Part shown: piece by piece, positions 42,652 to 50,137 of the stretch
Layout: every line of letters begins with the position of its first letter
Numbering within the stretch: the first letter of the stretch is position 1
NCBI RefSeq assembly: GCF_014764715.1
Contig: NZ_JACXXE010000013.1
Span: forward strand, 1 to 61,636
Direction: 5' to 3'
DNA: 61,636 bases
Source: Bacillus crepusculi
GTDB lineage: Bacteria; Bacillota; Bacilli; Bacillales; Bacillaceae
Program-made: the position numbers and the translations under genes
Notes under the pieces: model-generated
Databases searched by the model: none
The model's input: the letters and a program-made list of their open reading frames with translations, nothing else
Told to the model about the DNA's origin: nothing

Positions 42652-43168
42652 ACGCAGCCACACCTCTCGCATAGCGCGTTACCTTGCGCTTGATTTCGAG
42701 CGATTCGGCTGGTAATTCATCAACGCGCATTTGAACGGCATTAATTCGGGCTTGTAGCGCCATTCTTTTGGCTTTCGAACGTGTACGGTTGAGTTCTTCG
42801 GATAGCCAACGCAGTTCTTCGTCTAATTCAGCCGAGAACGTTTCTGTTTTACTAAGCGCCTCGTTTGCGTTCTTTTGTACGATATTATAGGCGTCAATAA
42901 GTAAACGCTTGGCGATTGAACCGGCGTTGTCTTTCTCCTTATAAACGGTAATAACAACGTTTGTATCTACCGCAAAATGAATAACTACGCCTTTACTCGC
43001 GTACATACGAGCCTCTTTTCCGGATTCATCTACGGTGATTCCGAGATACCGGGCGTGTTCCATTTTCTGCGCGATCCAATTACGTGCAGTATAATGATTG
43101 TCGATGCCGAACCGTTCTCTAAATCGTTTCTTCGCGTGGTGGGTTATGGTTATTTCGGAAGGTTTCAT
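42644..43168 (-). CDS. Hypothetical protein with RelE/BrnT-like N-terminus
   Basis: A 174-residue protein. Residues 1-85 (ITITHHAKKRFRERFGID, then VVIHFAVDTNVVITVYKEKD) look like the DUF4258/BrnT-type fold. Residues 100-174 are helical and basic (SEELNRTRSKAKRMALQARI). No antitoxin candidate is obvious, and a phage regulatory or RNA-processing role is possible. Confidence 0.55.
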   Translation of the reverse strand: MKPSEITITHHAKKRFRERFGIDNHYTARNWIAQKMEHARYLGITVDESGKEARMYASKGVVIHFAVDTNVVITVYKEKDNAGSIAKRLLIDAYNIVQKNANEALSKTETFSAELDEELRWLSEELNRTRSKAKRMALQARINAVQMRVDELPAESLEIKRKVTRYARGVAAYV

Positions 43169-43308
43169 CCGACGCGCACCGCCTTAATGGTCGCGGGACG
43201 ATAAAAGTCAGCCGGATCGTCTTCGCGATATAATGCACCGTCGTATTGTAATTCCGTTAATTTTTGGATATTGATTGCGGGTGGGAAATCGTTTGTAGGT
43301 CGTTTCAT
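43165..43308 (-). CDS. Short hypothetical protein
   Basis: A 47-residue protein (MKRPTNDFPPAINIQKLTEL), RBS AAGGAGG 10 nt upstream, stop overlapping the next ATG. Unknown function. Confidence 0.6.
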   Translation of the reverse strand: MKRPTNDFPPAINIQKLTELQYDGALYREDDPADFYRPATIKAVRVG

Positions 43309-43351
43309 AGTACGTTAGCCTCCTTAAATTTTAGGTATAACGCACTAGACG

Positions 43352-43426
43352 GAGGGCTGTTCGCATGGTGTTCGCTTGAAATTCGATTCTCAATCGATTA
43401 TCATTAAAATGCGTAGCGAAGCCCTC
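43352..43426. repeat. Long-range inverted repeat between genes
   Basis: GAGGGCT (43352-43358) and AGCCCTC (43420-43426), with a second possible inner stem (TTCGCAT against ATGCG...CGAA). It lies between the sigma-like gene stop and the next start, so it may be an mRNA structure controlling decay or termination. Confidence 0.45.
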
Positions 43427-43442
43427 GTGCCTAGATACGTGG

Positions 43443-43973
43443 TTATGCTGTTAGTTCGCGCTGGCAGTGTAAACGGAAACGTCGGATGAACTTGCGATGT
43501 GCTTCGAAATTTCCTCCTAAACGTTGCGTCAACAACGTGGAGATTTCGGCCATATTCGTACATCCTTCGCTCCAACACTTGAGTATTAATTCTTTGCGGA
43601 GATCGCCTTGCGTCAACAGGGCGGTCTTTTCTTTTAGTAAAACTTCGCCTTCGACGTCCGTCAAAACGTCTTCGGGCTCCCACGAGACATTGCCGTCGTC
43701 TCGCATTCCTTCTATAGATAAGGCCGCTTCTTTTCGTGAAGCCTTCAGGTACTTGTTCCGTTCCCTTACGATAATGCGCTGAATAAGTGCTTTCTTATCG
43801 CGTCCATTTCCTTCGTATCGTTCCAGCCAATATCCTATCGAGTTCAAGCACCGCTGCTCGAACGACGTTTGGTCGGGAACCAAGTGGGCGATTCGTTGCG
43901 ATTCTCTTTGTACATACGGAATCGCTCCGTAATCTGCGGCTAATTGTAATCTATTAAATTTTTGTTTCTCCAA
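43443..43973 (-). CDS. Sigma-factor-like regulator downstream of arbitrium locus
   Basis: A 176-residue protein starting at TTG 43973 (MEKQKFNRLQLAADYGAIPY), 8 nt after GGGAGG; longer frames would run through the 41-bp promoter-like element. Residues 35-90 (FEQRCLNSIGYWLERYEGNG, then IIVRERNKYLKASRKEAALS) resemble sigma region 2. The end (LRKELILKCWSEGCTNMAEI, then LTQRLGGNFEAHRKFIRRF) resembles region 4. It is the first gene after aimP and element B, the place of the arbitrium output gene in Bacillus phages. Confidence 0.65.
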   Translation of the reverse strand: MEKQKFNRLQLAADYGAIPYVQRESQRIAHLVPDQTSFEQRCLNSIGYWLERYEGNGRDKKALIQRIIVRERNKYLKASRKEAALSIEGMRDDGNVSWEPEDVLTDVEGEVLLKEKTALLTQGDLRKELILKCWSEGCTNMAEISTLLTQRLGGNFEAHRKFIRRFRLHCQRELTA

Positions 43974-43995
43974 GTTTTTCTCCTCCCGTCCCTTA

Positions 43996-44036
43996 CACTT
44001 ATACAGTCGCATGTGGTCTGTTAGAATCGGGACATT
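43996..44036 (-). promoter_or_regulatory. 41-bp repeated operon-head element, copy B
   Basis: Minus strand AATGTCCCGATT ... CCACATGCGACTG TATAAGTG. Same blocks as copies A and C. It lies about 150 bp after the aimP stop and ends 8 nt before the ribosome site of the sigma-like gene, so a transcript from TATAAG would have a very short leader. The place matches where AimR binds in known arbitrium phages. Confidence 0.85.
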
Positions 44037-44164
44037 TGATTTAAAGTTTTTTATAATTTTTCTTCCATGTCCATATATTAGCATCTTAATAGGAGGAGTT
44101 TGTGGTTTTTGGATAATCTTAGTTTTTTAGACTTTTCCGAAAAATATCAAAAAAAGGACAAAAG

Positions 44165-44190
44165 AAAAAGGCCAATTGGCCCGATCTTTT
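44165..44190 (-). terminator. Terminator after aimP
   Basis: Minus-strand GGCC AATT GGCC hairpin (plus 44170-44181) followed by TTTTTCTTTT, directly after the aimP stop. The stem is short; flanking AAAAGA / TCTTTT could extend it. A terminator here would separate aimR-aimP from the output gene. Confidence 0.6.
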
Positions 44191-44323
44191 ATCCGCCTAC
44201 TTTAATTTCGCTAACATGTACTACATTACCACTACTCGCACTATCTATTTTCAGCCCCTCGGTGTTAAGAAGCGATACAACTAGTGCCCCTAAAACAAAA
44301 CCCATCAATAAAATCTTTTTCAT
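44189..44323 (-). CDS. aimP: AimP, arbitrium signal peptide precursor
   Basis: A 44-residue secreted precursor. Start ATG 44323 is 9 nt after GGGAG; ATG 44332 would add three residues. The N-terminus is MKKILLMGFVLGALVVSLLN, a signal peptide with Lys pair and hydrophobic core. The C-terminus is GNVVHVSEIKVGG. By analogy with other AimPs, extracellular proteases release the last six residues, here predicted EIKVGG (or a slightly longer form). The peptide would be re-imported by Opp and bind AimR to favour lysogeny. The gene overlaps the end of aimR by 59 bp in another frame. Confidence 0.85.
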   Translation of the reverse strand: MKKILLMGFVLGALVVSLLNTEGLKIDSASSGNVVHVSEIKVGG

Positions 44324-45431
44324 AAACAACATCTCCCTTTGATTTTAATTTGAATGACTTAAGAACATCAATCTGAATATCATCTACCCCAAACATACGC
44401 AGTGTTTCGGCTGCGATAGAAGCGAAGAAAAAGTTCATCTCTTCAAAGAAATGTTTATACGCAGCATACACACTAGTGATCTCTCTATTACGTACGTAGT
44501 TGAAGTATACTACAAAGTCAGCATCACCTCCTAGAAGAAACTTTTCTTTTTCCCCTGCGAAAATAGGAGCACTTCCACCCTCTATAAAAGAAAAGAGTGA
44601 TTTAACCATATTTAAATTGTTAGTAGCCTCTCTTATTAACAATGGTTCTTTCGTTTCTATCGCGAAATGAAGGCTTTTCTCCATGTGAGTCAGACACGAG
44701 GTTTTATCCTCATGGAGCTTACACATCCCTATGTAATAGTTCCCGTCTGATATATGTTTATTATTAAGTTCGGTACTAACTAACACATTCGCGTGAAACA
44801 TACATAATTTAGGTTCATTAAGATGTAGGTAAGCCGGTGCTAAAATTTCGGATAAACGATAGGAAAAAGCTTCTTTTATAAATGCTCTTCGTTTGCCCAA
44901 CTTAACAATCTCTTTATAGATTAAGCTGGCGTTTTTTGTGATTCCTATAAATTCGTCATCATAATACATAAAAACGCATGCATATATGTCCTTTAAGATT
45001 TTTAAATCTTTAGAACTTGATACTTTGAGGCTACTCATCCTATCAGATAATTCTCTAAAATCAATTCGGTCAACCATGAAATCTAAAATCAATCCATACA
45101 TATCTAAAAATTGTTTGATACCATGTTCTTCTTTACTTTTTTCAAGAAGCATCCCAAGTAAATCTGAATCTCTTTTTAATGCCGCATATTCAAAAGCCTG
45201 TTTCAGCCACTCGGGAGAGTCTATTTTCATGCACCATTCACGCATTGTTTCGTGATATTTCTCTTTGTAGAAGAACTTCGAAAGTGTCACCAAGTGTTTA
45301 AAACCAATAGAACCGCTATCAGCGAACTCATATAATACATCTTGGTTAATTCCTGTTTTCGTGGAAATACATGTTATACTTAAGTCGTATTTTTCTCTGA
45401 GGTTGATAAAATCATCTTTAATTGACTGCAT
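44265..45431 (-). CDS. aimR: AimR, arbitrium receptor and transcription regulator
   Basis: A 388-residue protein, normal AimR length. ATG 45431 (MQSIKDDFINLREKYDLSIT) is 8 nt after AAGGGG. Helix-turn-helix at about 14-40 (ITCISTKTGINQDVLYEFAD), then TPR-like helix pairs through the end (WLKQAFEYAALKRDSDLLGM, SYRLSEILAPAYLHLNEPKL, YYIGMCKLHEDKTSCLTHME). The last helices would form the dimer contact. Without peptide it should activate the lytic output; peptide binding blocks this. aimP follows directly and an XRE gene is divergent, as in several arbitrium loci. Base composition is clearly more A+T rich than its neighbours. Confidence 0.9.
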   Translation of the reverse strand: MQSIKDDFINLREKYDLSITCISTKTGINQDVLYEFADSGSIGFKHLVTLSKFFYKEKYHETMREWCMKIDSPEWLKQAFEYAALKRDSDLLGMLLEKSKEEHGIKQFLDMYGLILDFMVDRIDFRELSDRMSSLKVSSSKDLKILKDIYACVFMYYDDEFIGITKNASLIYKEIVKLGKRRAFIKEAFSYRLSEILAPAYLHLNEPKLCMFHANVLVSTELNNKHISDGNYYIGMCKLHEDKTSCLTHMEKSLHFAIETKEPLLIREATNNLNMVKSLFSFIEGGSAPIFAGEKEKFLLGGDADFVVYFNYVRNREITSVYAAYKHFFEEMNFFFASIAAETLRMFGVDDIQIDVLKSFKLKSKGDVVYEKDFIDGFCFRGTSCIAS

Positions 45432-45486
45432 AATACACACCCCTTATAGACTTGCGCCTTCTCTCTGTTTATAATATAACATAAAT

Positions 45487-45502
45487 GCACACTTTTGTGT
45501 GC
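45487..45502. promoter_or_regulatory. Inverted repeat operator between aimR and XRE gene
   Basis: GCACAC TTTT GTGTGC, a perfect 6-bp inverted repeat, in the 100-bp divergent gap. A TATAAT (45471-45476 region, GTTTATAATATAAC) lies beside it. It probably binds the small XRE protein or forms part of both promoters. Confidence 0.65.
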
Positions 45503-45531
45503 GGGAATTTAAGGAAAAAGGAGATTTTTTT

Positions 45532-45738
45532 ATGATTAGTTATGAACCGCTTAGGACTTACCTGGCTGAAAGAGGATTAACAACTGGAATTCTAAGGGAT
45601 AAAGTCATCCATAGGAACCTTGTGACAAAGATTAATGAGGACAAGCCCGTTAGTTTATCGACTATTGAAGCCGTTTGCCTCGAATTGGACGTGCCTATCG
45701 AAAAGGTTGTCCGTATTCTTCCAAATCCGCCCGAATGA
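45532..45738 (+). CDS. XRE-family regulator divergent from aimR
   Basis: A 68-residue HTH protein (MISYEPLRTYLAERGLTTGI), start ATG 45532 behind AAGGAAAAAGGAG. Pattern LRTYLAERGLTTGILRDKV, then SLSTIEAVCLELDVPIEKVV is the compact HTH_26/Cro type. The location divergent from aimR suggests a switch partner. A second XRE gene follows it. Confidence 0.78.
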   Translation: MISYEPLRTYLAERGLTTGILRDKVIHRNLVTKINEDKPVSLSTIEAVCLELDVPIEKVVRILPNPPE

Positions 45739-45760
45739 CGATGGAATCGGCGCGGTTATG

Positions 45761-45769
45761 TGGTATAAT
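45761..45769 (+). promoter_or_regulatory. Extended -10 promoter
   Basis: TGGTATAAT, a TGnTATAAT extended -10 element, 35 bp before the second XRE gene. No clear -35, as expected for this class. Confidence 0.6.
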
Positions 45770-45804
45770 TTCCTTCGTAAAGCGCGTCATTTTGCTTTGC
45801 GGAG

Positions 45805-46047
45805 GTGTTTATATCGCAGTATTCGGTCGTCGATTGCCGGATAAAGGAGCTGTGTTATAAACGTGGTTATACGCTTATCCAACTCGCAGAAATGGTCGGT
45901 ATCTCAAAAACGCAGCTTTCCGATTACATAGCGCTTAGAAACGTCCCTAACGTTGAAATGGCGTATTCTATTGCGCGCTGCCTCGACTGCCCGGTCGAAG
46001 CTTTGTATAATTGGCGTCCTTTATCCGGTAGCAACACGGAGGGTTAA
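45805..46047 (+). CDS. Second XRE-family regulator
   Basis: About 80 residues. HTH at about 24-45: LIQLAEMVGISKTQLSDYIA, then ARCLDCPVEALYNW. The start is uncertain: GCGGAGGTG runs into GTG 45805, leaving no spacer, so a weaker start further in is possible. It ends 4 bp inside the convergent primase gene. Confidence 0.65.
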   Translation: MFISQYSVVDCRIKELCYKRGYTLIQLAEMVGISKTQLSDYIALRNVPNVEMAYSIARCLDCPVEALYNWRPLSGSNTEG

Positions 46048-47045
46048 GACAACCTCCGCCGACCGAAAGTTCGGATATTCCCGAACCTTATGTTAATACT
46101 TACTGCCTCCGCACGATCAACAACTCGCCTAAGAGCGTCCTCACCTTTCGCCATCAATAACTCATTCGCATCCTTAAACCCATCCGTTATATAACCGTGC
46201 GCAAGCCTGACTTTGCCGCGCATCTTTAGCTCGACCTCCTTCCGTAGTTTCTCACCGGCTTCGTCGTTGTCAGATACTACTATTAAATATTCGATCGGCG
46301 ACTGTGCGATTATGTCCGCCTTTCGGTCGGAAAATTTACTGCCGCCTGTCGCAATGCCGCAAAAGCCAGCCGTTCGCCACGAATGCGCATCGATTTCAGC
46401 TTCGGCTAACACCGCAGTTTTAGCGCGATCAGCATATACGGTGTCTATTCCGTAGATTAATTCACGAATCGGCATACCGACTTTTGCGTACCAAAACGAT
46501 TTATTGCGGGTCGACCTGTATTTTACGTTTGCTAGGCGCCTATCAGGCAACCGCCACGGTATCACTACCGTTTGTCCGGTTAGACCTACACCTGCTTTAC
46601 GTTGGACTTCTTCGCTTATGCCGCGATTAGTTAAGTATTCGTTCGGACCGATTTTAACGGCGTCCAGTAAAGCCTCGTTTAGCGGCCGTCTAGGCTCAAC
46701 GATTTTCAAACGTGGAATGCGGAGTTTTAGGTGCGTTTCACCTTCGCCAGTACCATAAGTCTCGGCGAGGTAATAAGCCGCTTCTTCTTCGGTTTCTTCG
46801 CGCAGAAACGCAAGCAGTTTAATGAAGCCGCCTCGTTCGCCTGTGCCGCTGTCTCCGAAATAGCCGGCCTTTGCGTTTTCGGTGTCCTCGTAGTATACGT
46901 AAAAGCTAGGAGTCCGGTCGTCACGAAAAGGGCTTGCCGCCGTTAAACGGTCAGCGTGCCACGTTGGACGATCCCATTCGTATTGTTCTAATTCTTCGCG
47001 TATGTTGACGTCTGTTGGAACGCCGTTGATCGTAATGATCGACAT
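46044..47045 (-). CDS. DNA primase (TOPRIM)
   Basis: A 333-residue primase. N-terminal part has LTAASPFRDDRTPSFYVYYE and GERGGFIKLLAFLREE, the DnaG pattern but without the CHC2 zinc cysteines. TOPRIM: VLAEAEIDAHSWRTA (Glu) and LIVVSDNDEAGEKLRK (D-x-D), then DGFKDANELLMA. It makes primers for the family A polymerase and lies next to the helicase gene. Confidence 0.88.
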   Translation of the reverse strand: MSIITINGVPTDVNIREELEQYEWDRPTWHADRLTAASPFRDDRTPSFYVYYEDTENAKAGYFGDSGTGERGGFIKLLAFLREETEEEAAYYLAETYGTGEGETHLKLRIPRLKIVEPRRPLNEALLDAVKIGPNEYLTNRGISEEVQRKAGVGLTGQTVVIPWRLPDRRLANVKYRSTRNKSFWYAKVGMPIRELIYGIDTVYADRAKTAVLAEAEIDAHSWRTAGFCGIATGGSKFSDRKADIIAQSPIEYLIVVSDNDEAGEKLRKEVELKMRGKVRLAHGYITDGFKDANELLMAKGEDALRRVVDRAEAVSINIRFGNIRTFGRRRLS

Positions 47046-47157
47046 GTATATACGAGCCCCTTTCGTTATATTACACTATTCTTATGTGATTTTCCGTCGC
47101 AATTTGTCGAAAATATTCAGAATTTTATGGTGTAATTCATGGTAGGCATTCCATTTT

Positions 47158-48513
47158 TTAGAATCCGAAAGCCGCTAAATCCGTTTCCTTAGCCGCTACT
47201 TGCTTAATTAGGCCGACTTGCGGCAGATAAACAATCTCTACGACTTCATCCTCGCCACCATCGCGCCCCTTATTTACGCCAATCAAGCCGCGTCCCTCCC
47301 GCGCGTTCGTATCAACCGGAATGAGCACCGCAGCATCTTCAAGCAAAGCAGACGTTTTCTTTACGTCCTTACGCTTTGGTAGCTTAATCTCGCGATTACC
47401 AGCTTCGTCCTCAGTCGCGTCATTTTCTCCTGCTTGCGTTATTGCGAAAATGACAACGTCCATCGTACCGGCTAAACGACGCATCTTTTTAGACGTATCA
47501 GCAGCTGCGCCACCTGTCGTTTTATTCGAGTTCGATTCGTAATCGAGGTAATAGAACGGATCTACCATGACCACGTCGGCCTTCGTTTGTTCGATATCGG
47601 CTTTGAGGTCACGCAGCGAACGAGAATCGAAGTCTTTGTCGTCAACGGCACGCACCGTAATAGATCCGGCTATTAGCGTATTTAACGTCGCAATAAATTC
47701 CATAAAGCCCGCCTCGAATTCCTCCGATAACTTACCCTGACGCACGTCCCTCGAATCAAAACCGGCCTCCATTTGTTGCCCGCCGATTTCGGTTAAAGCG
47801 ACGCCTTGATCTCCGGAAAGTGATACGTATATACGCACGAGGACCTCGAACCATCCCATCTCCATCGACCATATAAGCACGTTAGCGCCTTGAATTGCGC
47901 AATTAATCGATTCTTCAAGCGTGATCGCCGACTTGCCGCGCCCTGACTTTCCGTAGACAACGTACATGTTCGAGCTAACGTAGCCGCCGATCGCCTTGTT
48001 AAGCGCCGGAAACTTACTATTCCATATACGGAAAGACTCGCCAGCCTTGCGTTTTTCGTATTCAGCGCGGAACTTATCGACGTCTGTCACGACGTTTGTT
48101 CCTACCGTTTTACGAACGCTTGTTCTTATTGTACTCTCTTCTGCTACGGTTTTCAACCATTCAAAAAATTCCTGCGGATTCCCGTTTTCTTGCGCGCAAT
48201 TAAACCGTTCGGCTAATTCGGATTCGGCCGTTTTGGCAAAATCGTTAAATGCTGCCGCTCCTTTCGTTTTCTGCGCCAAGTATTCAAACGGTGCTTCGAT
48301 GCTGAATTCCGGCTGGAATGTCGGCACTTCAGTCACTACCATTTCGGCGGTCGGCGCTTGGTTTCCGTTCTTTTCCGCGTATGAACTGATGTATTCGAAG
48401 GCTGACCGTTCGCCATCCGTTTGGAAATCCTTGCGCGTTAGTCCGTACCGCAATAAAGCCGACGGGTCGTTCGTTTCAATTACTTTCGATAAAAGACTAG
48501 TTCCGAAACTCAT
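47158..48513 (-). CDS. Replicative DNA helicase (DnaB-like)
   Basis: A 451-residue RecA-fold helicase. N-terminal domain about 1-140. Walker A YGKSGRGKSAITLEESI (about 193-201), Walker B DVVMVDPFYYLDYES (about 320), motif VVIFAITQAGE with the sensor Gln, and a C-terminal Arg finger region. It unwinds duplex as a hexamer; the AAA+ gene next to it is the likely loader. The last residues (LAAFGF) resemble an ssDNA-binding protein tail. Confidence 0.88.
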   Translation of the reverse strand: MSFGTSLLSKVIETNDPSALLRYGLTRKDFQTDGERSAFEYISSYAEKNGNQAPTAEMVVTEVPTFQPEFSIEAPFEYLAQKTKGAAAFNDFAKTAESELAERFNCAQENGNPQEFFEWLKTVAEESTIRTSVRKTVGTNVVTDVDKFRAEYEKRKAGESFRIWNSKFPALNKAIGGYVSSNMYVVYGKSGRGKSAITLEESINCAIQGANVLIWSMEMGWFEVLVRIYVSLSGDQGVALTEIGGQQMEAGFDSRDVRQGKLSEEFEAGFMEFIATLNTLIAGSITVRAVDDKDFDSRSLRDLKADIEQTKADVVMVDPFYYLDYESNSNKTTGGAAADTSKKMRRLAGTMDVVIFAITQAGENDATEDEAGNREIKLPKRKDVKKTSALLEDAAVLIPVDTNAREGRGLIGVNKGRDGGEDEVVEIVYLPQVGLIKQVAAKETDLAAFGF

Positions 48514-49142
48514 CGGCGTTCAGCTCCCTCGCCAGCCAATTGCGCCATTACATCGTCCATTTTCGCCTTAAACGACAACTCGCCCGTCTTTTCATATTGC
48601 GCTTTATTCCAGTTGTAAATGTCGAGTAGGTTATCGGTTTGGTTCGCCGCATCCTTACGTTCCTGCTTACGCTTTTGTACTCGGCTCGTTATCGGCTGTT
48701 CTTTTTCCGCCATATTAGCCTCCTCCGTTTCGTAGTTTATTAGGTAAACGGTACTTCTAGCTGGCGGATAGTCTTCGAGGTTGAAGTCCGCCAAGAAATC
48801 TTCCGCAACTAGCGCATTTGCAATTAACGCCAGGTCCGCCTCGAACGCTTCGAGCCATTCGCCGTTGATCGCGTCGTATAAGTCGTATTCAATAAAGTTA
48901 AAAACGGCCTCTTTCGACGTTTCCTCGATATAGCGAGCGCAGTCAATGCAAAAGACGCGTCCTTTATAGCCTTCGACGGAAACTAGATCGCCAGTTTTAT
49001 AGGCCGGTTCGTGGTCCGCAAATTCAAGCGCATCGAGTTTGTCGAGGATGGCGTATTTAGCCGGACTCTCTCCGTTAGCCAACGAATCCGCAACGAGTAG
49101 GTCACGTAAGTATTGAATTTCCGTTAATGATAGTCCGCTCAT
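48510..49142 (-). CDS. Hypothetical protein with possible internal start
   Basis: A 210-residue frame (MSGLSLTEIQYLRDLLVADS). Residues 1-140 are acidic and mixed; residues 144-210 (MAEKEQPITSRVQKRKQERK) are basic and helical. At 48713 an in-frame ATG follows CGGAGGAGGCTAAT, a strong ribosome site inside the gene, so a separate 67-residue product is likely. The gene sits between loader and helicase, so the short form could be a replisome partner. No family recognised. Confidence 0.62.
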   Translation of the reverse strand: MSGLSLTEIQYLRDLLVADSLANGESPAKYAILDKLDALEFADHEPAYKTGDLVSVEGYKGRVFCIDCARYIEETSKEAVFNFIEYDLYDAINGEWLEAFEADLALIANALVAEDFLADFNLEDYPPARSTVYLINYETEEANMAEKEQPITSRVQKRKQERKDAANQTDNLLDIYNWNKAQYEKTGELSFKAKMDDVMAQLAGEGAERR

Positions 49143-49904
49143 TTACAGCCTCCTCCTTTTTGATCCGCCCGCGAAGACGATTTCTTTGCACTGGTCAGCG
49201 ATCCGATCTGCTAGCCGCGCTTCTCCGAATACTTCCGGCAGATCCTCCAATTCAATGTTCGACGTATATACGGTCGGCATACGATTCGTCACGCGGTAGT
49301 TGATTATCGTGTGTAAATCGCCGCGAAATCCGTCCGTTGCTTCTCTCATGCCTATTTCGTCCAGCACTGCGAAAGGCGCCCGTTTCGCTGCTTCTAGCGC
49401 GGCATAATAACGTTTTGCTGCCGGCTCTGCGATTGCGTCGGGTACTCGCGGTCTATTAAACTCGTTATATTCGTTTTGCCACGCATTAACATCGAGAAAA
49501 TAAGCCGGACGCTGGTCGGGTTGAACGCCGCGCTTCAAGGAGCCAATGTAATGAATCGTTAAATATTCGTTTAATAAAGCTGCGGCCGTCGTAGTTTTGC
49601 CGGTTCCTGATTTCGCGCTATATAAATACAGCGATTTAATACGGTCGGCTTCGGCGTCAAATTGACGCTCAAACGTATTCGCATAAGTATCCGCCGCCTT
49701 GTAAGCTCCGGGCTGATCGGCGCGTGCTGGCGAGTTCTTAAGCGTCACTAGTCGGTAGTCTTCCGCCAAGCCAGCCGCGCCCGACCGACCGCCGCCGCCA
49801 TCTAAACCGTGCAATCCGAGGTATAATTCGCAGTGTTTCGTACAATTAACGCCGCCGGCTTGGGCGCACTTGCTTGCGAGTAGGCACCGTGATTCATTCG
49901 TCAT
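49143..49904 (-). CDS. DnaC/IstB-like helicase loader
   Basis: A 253-residue AAA+ ATPase. Cys-rich N-terminus (CLLASKCAQAGGVNCTKHC), Walker A SAKSGTGKTTTAAALL (about 95-104), Walker B PFAVLDEIGMREA, sensor I TVYTSNIELEDLPEVFG and Arg finger RLADRIADQC. It would load the DnaB-like helicase encoded one gene downstream. Confidence 0.85.
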   Translation of the reverse strand: MTNESRCLLASKCAQAGGVNCTKHCELYLGLHGLDGGGGRSGAAGLAEDYRLVTLKNSPARADQPGAYKAADTYANTFERQFDAEADRIKSLYLYSAKSGTGKTTTAAALLNEYLTIHYIGSLKRGVQPDQRPAYFLDVNAWQNEYNEFNRPRVPDAIAEPAAKRYYAALEAAKRAPFAVLDEIGMREATDGFRGDLHTIINYRVTNRMPTVYTSNIELEDLPEVFGEARLADRIADQCKEIVFAGGSKRRRL

Positions 49905-49924
49905 TCAGAGCCGCCTCCTTTCGG

Positions 49925-50137
49925 TCAATTTTTAGGAAAGAATAAATGCGGAACGATGAACGGTTCTTTTCCGTCGCCACTATCCGAGACCGACATAATC
50001 ATTTCTTTGATTCGATGGTGCTTCGGAATCTCATGAAATAGCGCATCGTAGCCGTTTAGTGTCTCCGAAATCTCAATCGTCTCATCCGTGTAATATTTAC
50101 CGCTAGTTTTGAAGTACCGTACATTAACCGTCTTCAT
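49925..50137 (-). CDS. Hypothetical protein
   Basis: A 70-residue protein (MKTVNVRYFKTSGKYYTDET), beta-rich, like small phage proteins with a YYTDE turn. Coupled to the upstream gene by overlap. Unknown function. Confidence 0.6.
   Translation of the reverse strand: MKTVNVRYFKTSGKYYTDETIEISETLNGYDALFHEIPKHHRIKEMIMSVSDSGDGKEPFIVPHLFFPKN

Noticed and set aside
43974..44084. Longer start of the sigma-like gene at 44084
   Set aside because: It would translate through the conserved 41-bp element, and TTG 43973 has GGGAGG at proper distance.
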